A stretch of DNA of 64,000 nt from Eimeria necatrix (Eukaryota; Apicomplexa; Conoidasida; Eucoccidiorida; Eimeriidae): assembly GCF_000499385.1 (NCBI RefSeq), contig NW_013651690.1, forward strand, positions 1 through 64,000, read 5' to 3'. Each line of letters opens with the position of its first letter. Position 1 is the stretch's first letter. Both the position numbers and the translations under genes were made by a program. The notes below the pieces were generated by a model. The model did not search any database. It saw only the letters and a list, made by a program, of their open reading frames with translations, and was not told the origin of the DNA. Positions 1 to 11,500 of the stretch are shown here, piece by piece.

Positions 1-406
1 TATATATATTTTATATATCTATGTGCATCTGCATGCACATTATATACTCACACTGACATGCGTAAATTCGTTGATAATGTATACGTATATATATATATAT
101 ATATGTGTTAATGTATATATATATATATACACATATGTATTTATACATGTATATGTTGTATGTATATAGATATGTACATGTACGTATTAATACTATTTAT
201 ACATGTGTAGAGTTCCCAGATACCTTTATATACCTAAACAAAGTGTATATACATATATATATATAGATATGTAGAACTATGATATATAATACATATGTTT
301 ATAATATATATATATATTGATGTATAATATTGATGTATATGTGAACATAGGTACAGTGTATATATATTCTCTATATATACATGTGCATGTGAATCATATA
401 TATATA

Positions 407-446
<40 letters not shown>

Positions 447-660
447 CGATACATATAATTATATTTATCAACATTTTTGCCAAAAACCCTTACATATCTA
501 CGCATATAGTGTATATATATACACCTGTATCTAGTGTATAATATATATATATGCAGATGTTCATATATATTTATATATACATATAACATATATAGATGCA
601 TATGCATAACAATATCAATCTACATATATATTTGTATTTAGACCCCTATAGATCCATTTA
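1..660. repeat. AT-rich TA/TATG microsatellite tract
   Basis: Nearly uninterrupted alternating TA, ATGTATA and TATACA runs, for example around 91-125 and 411-440. Short ORFs here translate to Tyr/Ile/His repeats on both strands, which is what a TA microsatellite produces by chance, so I call no gene. A similar but shorter AT-rich patch sits inside the Sec7 gene near 11100-11680. Confidence 0.9.
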
Positions 661-1314
661 TAAGACATTTATGTGGCTTATGTAGCGCCTTCACGTTCTA
701 GCACAGTATAAAAAAAGCGCCGAAATAAATGAAGAATATGAATTTAATTTTTGAATAATAATAAAATTTAATGAAATAAAACAAAATAGAAAAGGCATTA
801 AGCTGCCGCTGCTGCTCTAGAGCGGTCTGGGCAAATGGGCTGCCGTTTTGCTGCTGCGGGTTTGCCGGCTGCTGCTGCAGCGGAAAGCGCTTCCCTTGGG
901 GAATAAGGTAATAAATAAATGACAAAAATAAAAAATAAATGATAAATGATAAATGAATAATAAATCAATATGGAAAAAATAAATCTGCGGGGCCTTTGGA
1001 GCTAATTTTAGCAGCAAAAGAGCGAAACTTGAACTGCCGAAAATTGAATCTGAATAGGCAGCAAATGAGGCCCAGCTGTTGGCGCAAAGAGCAGCAGCAA
1101 AACGGACAGAGCATTAAATTAAATAAAAATAAAAATAAAATGTTTTTTCGTGCATCTATTTGTGTTAAAGTGTTCTTCAGCGAGCAGCAAAGGCCAGAAA
1201 AAGGAGCTGCTGCTGCGCCCCAAAGAAATAACTGCAGCAGCAACAGCAGCAGCAGCAGCAGCAGCAACGCCCTTATGGCCCGCTAACTCCCGTTACAGGC
1301 TTCCAGGTGACCCC
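661..1314. other. Intergenic, mixed AAATAAATG and CAG/CTG patches
   Basis: No supportable gene. The stretch mixes AT-rich AAATAAATGA-type simple sequence (about 907-965) with CTG/CAG patches (about 800-900 and 1080-1110) and a clean CAG run near 1234-1266. Several short ORFs on both strands are Ser/Leu-rich readings of those patches. Confidence 0.6.
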
Positions 1315-2300
1315 AGAGGCTGCAGCCCCCACGGACCCCTCCAGGGGTCCCCTTGGGGGCCCCTTTGGGGCCCCTTAGGAGCCGTGAAATGGGCTTTCTA
1401 GGGTTTGGCGGGGCCCCAAGCTTCTAGTGTTCTTAGGGACATATTGAGAGCTTTGTCAGGAAGCTTCAGGGGCCCCCTGGGGGCCCCCGAAGTTCTCTTC
1501 AGGCGGCCCCTGGGGCCCCCTGTTGGGGTCCTTGGGGGCCCTCTGGGAGCCTTTAAGAGTCTCTTTCGGGACCATCTGGGGCCGCTTAGGGGCTCTTTTG
1601 GACCCTTTTAGGGGCCCCTCCAGAGCCTTTTGGGGGCCCTTTCAGATCCCCTAAAAAGCCTTTTAGGGGCCCCCCAGAGGATACCCAAAGTGCCCCCAGA
1701 AAGCCCTCAGAGGGCCCCAGAAGGCCTCCTTTTAGGACCCCCAAAGAGCCATGTTAGGGCTTCTAAAGTGCCTCTAAAGCCCCCAAGGGGCCCCCAGACA
1801 GCCTATGTTGTCTAATACCTATTTTCAAGTCTTATATAAGTATATATACTAGCTAGTTGCATATATATCTGCTTTTACAGCAAAAGGGGCCCCTAATATT
1901 GGGGTCTTGCCCCTATGTAGGTGCTCCTGTGGGGGCCCCCTGACCTGGGGGGCCCCCAGTGGCGCTAAACCCTCAGGGGCAGCCCGGGGGCCCCTGGGCT
2001 GCAGCGCTTTGCGGGCTTCTGGCTTTGCTGCTGCTGCTGCTGCTTGCTGCGCTGCTCTTGCTGGGCTGCGCTGAGAGGCCCTGGGCAGCAGAAAGAGCTG
2101 CAGCGGAAGCTGATGGCGAGTGGAAGTAATTCAAGGCTTCTAGCCCAAAAAGAGGGCCCGGCGCCCCTAGCCAGCTGAGGCAACACATTAAAAAATAAAA
2201 ATAGTCAAGGGAAATATATTTTCGTGGAAACAAGTGCTCAACATCTCTATCTTGGCCTCAGGGGGCCCCGGGGGGCCCCTCGGGGGCCCCCCAGGGGCCC
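1315..2300. repeat. GC-rich degenerate GGGGCCCC repeat tract
   Basis: Dense, imperfect repetition of GGGGCCCC/GGGGGCCCC units separated by roughly 10-30 bases, often with the spacer CTTTTAGG or CCTTTAAGAG. Most of 1330-1800 and 1925-2000 is of this type and it resumes at 2255-2305. The + strand shows three consecutive short open stretches (to 1401, 1405-1611, 1630-1815) that read as loose GPLG/LFR peptide repeats, probably a by-product of the unit. A short CTG run (about 2026-2045) is embedded. The same unit recurs inside the Sec7 coding sequence downstream. Confidence 0.75.
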
Positions 2301-2456
2301 CCAATCGTCTGTTGATGTGTTTTGGACCTTTTGTGTCCACTTGGGATTTACGTATTTATTATTTCTTATTTTTTCTGCTTTTTGATCTCCGCTTTAGCGT
2401 CTCGTGGCGGGCCGTGCTCCCCCAGGCCGTGCAGCGGCGGCTCCAGCGACAGCTGT

Positions 2457-2496
<40 letters not shown>

Positions 2497-2731
2497 CTTC
2501 AAACGCAGAGACATAAGACGCACGAGGCTGGGGGCTCTCAAACAAATGCAGTGAAGTCTTTGGGGCCGCCAGCTGGGGCCAGGGAGGGGTTTACAGGGGG
2601 CGCTAGCGAGTGGGCCCCACCACCCCAGCAGTTCGGCGCAGCAGCAGCAGCAGCAGCAGCAACACAAGCAGCAGCGGCAGCAGCAGTAGGCTGCTGGATG
2701 TGCTGCAGTCAACTGTTCGCGTTTTGCTGCG

Positions 2732-2941
2732 ATGAATATCCAAACAAAGGGGCCCCTCGATGGGGGGCCCCAAGCAGCAGAGCCGCCGGGGCCCCCAGAG
2801 CCCCTCGGTGCACCCCTGCCTGCAGCAGCAGCAGCAGCAGACGTAGAAGCAACTGCAGTACGAGAAGAGGCTGCAGCAAGAGTAGGAGGGGCATCGCCGG
2901 CAGCGGCAGCAGCGACAGCAGCGGCAGCTACAGCAGCAGCT

Positions 2942-2981
<40 letters not shown>

Positions 2982-3238
2982 ATGGGACTCGGCCCCTCTC
3001 GCGCAGCTGCTGCCTCTTTATCCGGGAAACCCTCTGTCGCATGCAGAAAGCAGCGCCAGGCGGCCGCAGGGGGAAGCCAATAAGGGAAGCAGCAGCAGCA
3101 GCAGACGCTGCCTTAGTAGACCTACTGGAGCAGCAGCAGCAGCAGCAGCAGCCTGTAGAGGCCGCAGCAGTAGTTGATGGCGGGTGTCGTGAGAATGGTG
3201 CAGCAGCAGCATCTGCTGCGACAGCAGCACCTGCTGCA

Positions 3239-3273
<35 letters not shown>

Positions 3274-3422
3274 AGGTGCTGCAGTACTAGTGCCTGCGTC
3301 TTCGCCTTTCTTTCCTTTTCTTTTATATACTTTCAAATTGTGTCTCTCTGGAGACCAGCCGAAGCTGCAGCTGCTGGCGCTCGAGGCAGCCAATCTGCTG
3401 CTGTCTCTGGGTGCTCTACCCT

Positions 3423-3455
<33 letters not shown>

Positions 3456-3528
3456 GTGCACAGCCAGCAAGCAAGCAGCAGCAGACGGGGCACAGCCGGC
3501 CCCAGCAAGTGCCCGTTGCGGGTGAGGT

Positions 3529-3566
<38 letters not shown>

Positions 3567-3617
3567 CTGGCGTGTCTCCGGTTGCAGCCTCGCCAGAAGC
3601 AGCAACGCCTACAAGCC

Positions 3618-3648
<31 letters not shown>

Positions 3649-6548
3649 GGCGGAGGTGGAAGGCACTGTGGAGTATTTGACGGAGGCCATAGGGCACTTA
3701 GCAGCAGCAGCAGCAGCAGAAGACCCCGTGCTGCTGCAAGTAGTGCGGTGTCTGCTCACAGCCTTAACAGCAGCAGGGGCCCCCCTGCATGGGGGGCCCC
3801 TCTTGGGGGCCCTTTCATCTCTATTTGCTGTTTGTGTCACAGCAGCAGCAGATGACATAGCCAGAGCTTCTCATGCTGCGCTGCTTCAGGCCCTGGATGC
3901 TGCTGTCCACAGAGCTGCTGCTGCTGCTGCTGCTGCTGTTGGGCGTGCGGGGGCACGTGCAGCGGCAGCAGCACCAGCGGAAGCAGCAGCAGCTGGGCAT
4001 AAGAGACAGGAAGCTGCAGCTGCAGCGGCTGCTGCAGTAGAAGAGGCTGCAGCAGCAGCAGCCGCAGCAGCAGCTGCCGAAGGCGCGGCGAGCCCGCAGC
4101 CAGCAGCAGAAGCAGGAGCTGCTGCCAGCGCTGCTGCTGCTGCAGCAAATCCGCGCAGAATCACTGCAGCAGCTTTGAATGGGCCTCCAGCTGATGCTGC
4201 TGCTTCGGGGGCCGAAGAAGCAGCAGCAGCAGTGAATGAGCCGCAGGAGGCAGCACACGCAGCAGCTGCTGCTGCAGCACCAGATGCAGCAAAAGCAGCA
4301 GCAGCTGCTGCTGCTACTGCAGCGGAGCATTCTGATGCAGAAGTAGCAGCGATGCTCGCGGCGAGCGCAGTAGTGGACAGACCAGCAGGTGCAGCAGCAG
4401 CAGCAGCAGCAGCAGCAGATTCAGCAGCAGCAGCAGCAGATTCAGCAGCAGCAGCAGCAGCAGACTCGGAGAAACTGTCTTTTGTGTCAAGGGTTAACTT
4501 GCCAGCAGAAGCGGAAGCGGACGGGATTGCAGCAGCAACAGATGCCACAGCAGCAACAACAGCAACAGCAGCAGAAACACCGCAGGCGTTGCAGTCGCCG
4601 GCAGCAGCAGCGTCGGCAAGAGCCGCAACAGCATCAGCAGCCGCGTCAGCAGCAGCTGCGGCTGCAGCAGCTGCAGCAGCAGAAGCAACTGCTGCAGCAG
4701 CAGCTGCTGCTGCTACTTCTCCCCTAGCTGCCGAAACGCCTGCGAGCGAGCTTTCAGCAGTTGACAGCGGGCGGCAGCCTACCTGCAGCAACAGCAGCAG
4801 CAGAAACAGCAGCAGCCGCAGCCGCCGCCACCACAGCAGCAGCAGCAGCAGCAGCAGCAGCAAGCTTTCCTACCGGCCGGTGCTGCTGGAAGTGAGAGAT
4901 CTGCTGCTGACGCTGCAGGCCCTTTGCCGCATTGCAGATGGCGAGGGGCCCCTCAGGGGGCCCCCCAGGGGGCCCCCTCACGACAGCAGTTTGGAAGGGG
5001 CCCTTGGGGCCTCAAGAAGCAGACGCAGCAAACGCCTGGCCCTGGAAATGATTCTTGCTGTTGCCCAGGTAACAGGTGCTGCTGCTGCTGCTGCTGCTGT
5101 TGCTGCTGCTGTTGCTGCTGCTGTTGCTGTGGCGGCGGCTGCCGCCGTTGTTCGCGCTACCGTTGGTGCTGGCAGCGTTTCCAGTGACATCAGAGCTGTT
5201 GCTGCTGCTGCTGCATGCGAAGCCTAGATTGCTGCTGCTGCTGCTGCTGCTGTCGCTAAGACTAGCAGTGCTGCTGCTGCGGCTGCATTATGTGTTTAAC
5301 TCGCCGCGGCCGCGGGCTTTGTGCCCCAACCCTCGTCCTGCTGCTGCTGCTGCTGCTGCTGCTGCAGAGCTTGCCTAAGGCGTTGTGGGGAGACCCATCT
5401 CTCGTGCTGCTGCTGCGGCAGCAGCTACTGCCTGCACTTGGCCGTAGCCTGCAGGACGCAGCCCTGTGTCGGATGGGTCTGGAGATTATGCTGCGAGTTG
5501 CAGAAACAGCTGAGGTTCGTTGCTGCTGGCAGCCGTAGGGCTGCTGCTGTTGCTGCTGCTTCTGCTGCTGGAGCGGCTATTTTCTTTGCCTCTGCTGCCT
5601 TGCTGCTGTTGTTGCTGCTGCTGGTACGGCAGTAGCTTTCGCCCGAGTACAGTTCTGTTGCGTTTACATTTCAGCCCTCCCTTTCAGACAAAGGCTTGCA
5701 TAGTGCTGCAGGGAGCAGCAGCAGCAAGCCCTGTTGCCAGCTTCCTTTGCTGCTGCTGTTGCAGCAGCACTTTCGTCTACTTACGGCCAAGGGAGGTCCG
5801 CTTTTGCTGCGCAGTCGCTTCTCATTTGCTGCTGTTGTGCTGCTGCTGTTTGCTGCAGGGGCCGCTGCTAGTAGATGTGAGTATGTTTGTGGGAGAGATG
5901 GTGGCGCCGCTGCTGCAGGCAGCGCAGCCGCACCCGCAGCAGCTGCAGCAGCAGCAGCAGCAGTCCGTGTCGCAGCAGCTGGCCGCGCTGGCCTTTCTTG
6001 CGCGGCTCTTTCGCGCTGTGCCTCTGCTGCTGCCGCTTTTATTTGCTGCTTTCGATTTGGCCTACGAGGGCGAAGACGTGCTGCTGCAGGTTGTACAGAC
6101 ACTGCAGCGCCACGCTGCAGCAGGTGGGTCGCCTTCTCTTCTGAGTCTTTTTCATTCTTAGTTTAATTCAAATAAATTCTTTTTAGCTTCCTCCTTGCCT
6201 TGCTGCTTCCTTGAGTTGCTTCTCGTGGCTGCTGCTCAGAGCCTGTCTTGCTGCTGCTGCGTTGCGCGCTTCTGCTGCAATGCCGCAGGGGACGCAGGAG
6301 CCGCGCCAGGCCTGCAGCAGCAGCAGCAGCGGGAGTTGCGTGCTGCAGCAGTTGCTGCACTATCTTCCTTAGCTGTGGCACTCAAAGACTGCAGGCGAGG
6401 GCGGCCAGGCAAAAGCAAAGAAAGCCCCAAAAGCCACCCACAAGAGCAGCAGCAGCAGCAAACGAATCTGCATGCAAGTGGAGGCAGCAAACTCTCCCTG
6501 GAGTCTTCGTTCTCCCCAGAGACGCCCACCACGCTCGGCGCAGAAGAG

Positions 6549-6586
<38 letters not shown>

Positions 6587-7292
6587 GCAGCAGCAGAAGC
6601 AGCAGCAGCAAGAGCAGCAGGGTGAGGTCCAAGATGGGCGGAGCGAACAGCAGGCAGAGGCTGCAGCTCTCACTAATTCTCTGGGCAGCAACAGCAGCCC
6701 GACAAGCAGCAGCAGCAGCAGCAGCAGCAACAGGCACCTGGCAGAGGAGGTGCGGCGGCGCCGCGAGTGGAAGCGCCGGCTGTATGCTGCCGTCGAAAGC
6801 TTCAACAGAAAACCCTCAGAAGGGCTGCAGCAGCTGCTGCAGCTGAAGGGTTTGCCGGTGAGGCTGTATGTACACCGCAGCAGCAGCAGCGGGCGCGGCA
6901 GCAGCTGCGTCCCTCATTTGCTTCACTAATCTTCCATCATTTGTTTCTGCACACCGCTGCCTGCTGCGCCGCCACTTGCTGCTGCTGCTGCTGGCTTTGG
7001 ATTTGCTGCAGGACTCGCCGGAGGCAGCGGCGCTGCTGCTGCTGCAGCAGCGGGGCCTCAGTAAAGCTGCTGTGGGCGAATTGCTGGGGGGAGACTCAGA
7101 AGCCTCCAGGGCTTTGCTGTCAGCTTTTCTGCAGCGTTTGAGTTTTGCTGTACGTACACTGCGTGTTTATGTGCAATCATTTGGCCGAGGATGTTTAGTT
7201 TGTGTTTTATTTGTGTTTTTAGTGGCTAATTTGTTTCAGAATTCATTTATGTGTTCCCTTTTTGCTGCCTGTGCCCTTAAATGCCAGCCCTG

Positions 7293-7324
<32 letters not shown>

Positions 7325-8551
7325 CCCCCGCAGGGCCGCCCCATTGATGAAGCCCTTCGCCTTTTTTTGTCTCTCTTCCGGCTGCCTGGGGAGGCGCAGA
7401 AGATCGACCGCATACTTGAGCGTTTTGCTGAGCGCTACTTTCAAGACAACAGTAGCGACGGCAGCAGCAGCAGCAGCAGCAGCAGCCAAAGCAGCAGCCA
7501 AAGCAGCAGCGGCAGCGGCCCCAGTGCTGAAGGAGAGGCGCGCACCGGCAGCAGCGACACTGCCGGAGATCCCAAAGGGGCTCTTTCGCGCAAGCTCAGC
7601 AGCAGCAGCAGCCAGCAGCAACTGCAGCAGCAGCAGCAGCAGCCTGCGGACGCGGACGAGCTGAGTGTGCGTAGCTACAAGCTGCCGTCTGCAGACTGCT
7701 GCTACATTTTGTCTTTTTCGCTGATTATGCTGCACACGGACTTGCACTCGAAAGAAGTGAAGCCGAGCCGGAAAATGACAAAAATGGAATTTGTCAAAAA
7801 CAACAGAGGCATCAACGAAGGCAAAGATTTGCCCCAGCCCTTTCTGGAGGCCCTTTACAACAGAGTGGCTAAGGAAGAGTGGGTACTGCCTGACCAGAGC
7901 ACGGGGGGCCCCCTGCAGCAGACGCGGGGGGCCCCCCTAGGGCGGGCCTTTCAAGGGGCGGTGAAGCCCTGGGGGGCCCCCCTGGGGTCCCGGGGCCCCC
8001 GCTGGCTCGTGGGTGCGCACCGGGCGGAACTGCAGCAGTTGCGACAGCAGCAGCAGCAGCGGCAGCAGCAGCGGCAGCTGCAGCTGAGCAGCAGAGTCCT
8101 GTACGAGGACGAGCTGGGCGAGCTGGTGCACTTCATGCTGGACGCTGTGGGGCAGCTTGTGCTGCAGGGACTTGCTGCTGTGGTGGGGGACTTGGGGGCC
8201 CCCGAGGCAGCAGCAGAAAGCGCAGTGGAGGGCCTGGGGGCCCTCTTGACACTTTGCTGCAGCGAAGGGCAAGGGGGCACAAGGGACGAAACAGCTGCGA
8301 CTTTGCGCACGCTGTCGCAGCTGCACCGGGCGGGACAGCAGCTGCTGCAGCGCAGGCACGTTGTGGCGGCGCAGCAGCTGCTGCAGGCAGCAGCAGAAGA
8401 AGGGGACCAGCTTGAAGCTGCTTGGATCCACGTGCTGCTGCTGCTGTCGCAGCTCGACTTCCTGCAGACAGCCCACTGCCAGGCGATGAAGGCTGCGGAC
8501 TCAGCGGTGAGAGAAGAGAGGCGGCAAAGGGTGAATGCCCACAAGAGCGCG

Positions 8552-8590
<39 letters not shown>

Positions 8591-11500
8591 ACCGCAGCTG
8601 CCGCGGCCGTGGCAGCTCCCTTCCTCGTGGACGCAGCCAAACCCCATGTCCAGCCGCCGCAGCAGCAGCAGCAAGCTCTAGAGGGCGCAGAAAGCTCTTG
8701 GGTGCTTGTGTCTTCGCCTGCTGCTGAGGGGGCCCCCAACCTGGCTCGGGGGGGGGGCCCCTTCACGGTCCTAGGCCCCATGAAGGAGAATGCGCTGTTT
8801 GAGAACATGTGCCTGATAGAAAGTTGTTTGGATTTGTCTTGTGTCGATTTGCTGTTTTATTCTTCGGTTCACCTCAGCGACTCGGCCTTTGTGCGGTTCG
8901 TGACGGCGCTGCAGCAAGTCTCGTTGCTGGAGCTGCAGCAGCAGCAGCAGCAGCCGCCGCAGCAGCAGCAGCCGCGACTGTTCGGCCTTCAGAAACTAGT
9001 GGAGACAGCGGACTACAACATTGGTCGGGTCCATCTAATTTGGGGTTTGCTGCAGCAGCACTTCGTCGCTGCTGCGCTGCATGCGGCCCTGCCGGTGCGC
9101 CTCTGCGCCCTAGACGCGCTGCGTCAGCTAGCCAGTAAGCAGCTGACCCAGCAGCAGCAGCAGCAGCAGCAGCAGGGAGGGGGGCGCATGCTGCACTTCG
9201 AGGAGCAGCTAATGGTCCCCTTCTTGACAGTTGCTTCTGACCCTCACACCCAAGATGCTGTGCGGGAATATATTCTTCACATTTTGAAGCATCTCGTGGA
9301 AGCAAATGGAACTCAAATCCGTTTTGGCTGGAGGTCCATACTTTTGTGTCTGCACTGCGCCGCTGTAGACATCCTCAGCAAGGCGCCTGCTGCTGCTGCT
9401 GCAGCTGCTGCTGCTGCTGCGGCGGCCGCCGCCGCACCCGCGGCGGCGCCGCTAGCAGCAGCAGCATCCCCAGTGGTAGCAGCAGGCGCGCACTTTAGCC
9501 CGCACCCGACAGCAGCAACAGCAGCGGCAGGAGCAGCAGCCGTCGCCGCGGCCGCTGCTACGACAGCGCCGGGCGCTGCAGCAGCAGCAGCAGCAGCAGA
9601 AGCAGCAGGGTCAGCGGAGCAGCTGCGGAAGCGGCTGCTGCTGGTCTTTGACATTTTAGATGAAGTGCTCAGTCGGCATGTCTATTCTCTTGGAGCTGCA
9701 AATATCTCTCAAGCAACTTCTTCTCTCTCCCTCATTGCTGCAAACCCTCTTGACCCGCAGCTGGCCGTAAAAGCAGTGCAGGCGCTGGAGGCCACAGCTA
9801 CTACCATAGTCCAGCTGGCGGACAAGCAGCAGAAGCAGCAGCTCCCGCAGAAGCAGCAGCAGCAGCAGCAGCCTCTCCAGCAAACGGAAACCTGGGCAGA
9901 AACAGAAGCAGCAGCTGCAACTGTAGACGGAACGGCTGCAGACGGCTTTGCTACAGAGGCAGAAGTGCCCGTCGGCGCTTCGCCCCCTTCGGCGCTGCGC
10001 GGATCTGCTCTTGATGCTGCAGCAGCAGCAACAGCGACAGCAGCAGCAGCAGCAGGAACAGCAGAGGAGAGGACGTCTGCCGGTGCTGCGCTGAGCTTCC
10101 CCTCTTTCTTAGCCATCTTGCTGGCCCTGGGGCAGCTTGCGTGCCGACCTGGTGGCGCGAGAGGCCGCACAGCCGCAGCAGCTGCAGCAGCAGCAGCTGC
10201 GCCTGCTGCTGCAGCGGCAGCACGTGGAACAACGGAGGGGCCTGCTGACCCTTCAGCCGTTGGCGGGGGGTTTCCTGCCCCTGCGTCAGCTGGGCAGCCA
10301 CACACAGGATCAGCAGCAGCCGGAGCAGCAGCAGCGGCAGAAGCAGCAAGTAGGAGCTTGTCTGTGGACGATGGGGCCCTTGACGGACTTTTGGGGCTTG
10401 GCGCATGCGGTTTTGCTGGGCCAAGGGAAGCGGCGCTTGCTGCTTTATTCCGCCTGCTGCAGCAGCACGGGGGCCGTCTTGTGGCTGCCTCTCCAGAAGC
10501 AACTGCAGCAGCAGCACCATCACCGGCAAGGGGTGGTCCGGAGGCCCCAAGCCAGCAGCAGCGGCAACAGCAGCAGCAGCAGCAGCAACAGCAAGCGGGT
10601 CTCTATCCCCCACAAGAGTTGTGGCAAATAGTGTTGAAGGGCGTTTTGTCTCCTGTTTTTGAGGACCTCTTCTTCGACCTTCACGGCTGCGGGGCCCGCA
10701 GATCTAAACAACAGCGGCAGCAACAGCAACAGCAGCAGCAGCAGCCGCAACAGCTGCTGCAACAGGACAAGCAGGAGCAGCCTCAGCGGCTTACGAACGT
10801 AACAGCTGCCTCGCTGTTTGTGGTCCGCAGAGAAACAGAGAACAACGATCGGGAAATCAGCGGCAGCAGCACGAACACGGGCGGCGGCAGCTTCAGCAGC
10901 AACAGCAGCAGCAGCAGCAGCATCAGGTCTGGCAGCAAAGAAGATCAGCTCCGGCTCAACACCGAAGAAGAAACGCTGTGTTGGTTTGCCATTCGAGCCC
11001 TGGGCCGTCTGGTGTACGTACACTTCAAGCAACTGCGGCATTTGCTCAGACCCTTCGTCGCTCTCATGGTGCGGCATTTCAACTGCAGTGTATATACAGG
11101 TCGCCTGCAAGGTCTCTAGATGCATAACTATAATACATTTGTGCATATATTGTACAATATATATAATATTTATGATATCTATAATATGGTCTTGCAAGGT
11201 CTCTAGATGCATAACTATAATATGTATATGCATAATAGTCTATAATATATAGTATTTATAATATTTGTGAGTCAAGTATGTATTTACTGCATATTTACGT
11301 CCTGTACGTACGCAGCTGGTGAACTGCACAGCCGTTGTAGAAGCCGCAGTTTCGTGTTGAATTATTTCTGAAGGCAAAAATTTTAAAGGTTTTAGGGGGA
11401 CTGCTCTGCTTTGTAGATTTGTTCACTTGAGCTTCTGCCCAGAAAAGTGTTGTGCCTTAAAGTTGTTTATATCTTTAGATGCCGAATTTGCATCACAATA

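Noticed and set aside
317..607. Short ORFs rich in Tyr, Ile and His on both strands
   Set aside because: These are translations of TA/TATG microsatellite DNA.
1600..1740. Possible telomere-like TTTAGGG repeats in the GC-rich tract
   Set aside because: Only isolated CCTTTTAGGGG spacers are present; there is no tandem TTTAGGG array.
2359..3858. A 499-codon minus-strand ORF opposite the Sec7 first exon
   Set aside because: It is made of poly-Ala, poly-Cys and poly-Ser runs that are the antisense reading of CAG repeats. The + strand in the same place carries the conserved DCB domain.
3886..4863. A 325-codon minus-strand Ala-rich ORF
   Set aside because: Antisense shadow of the same repeat-rich exon with no conserved segment.
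8809..10613. Several 100-220 codon ORFs on both strands inside the large Sec7 exon
   Set aside because: Composed of Ala/Gln/Leu homopolymers out of frame with the HDS1 homology; repeat-driven open frames.
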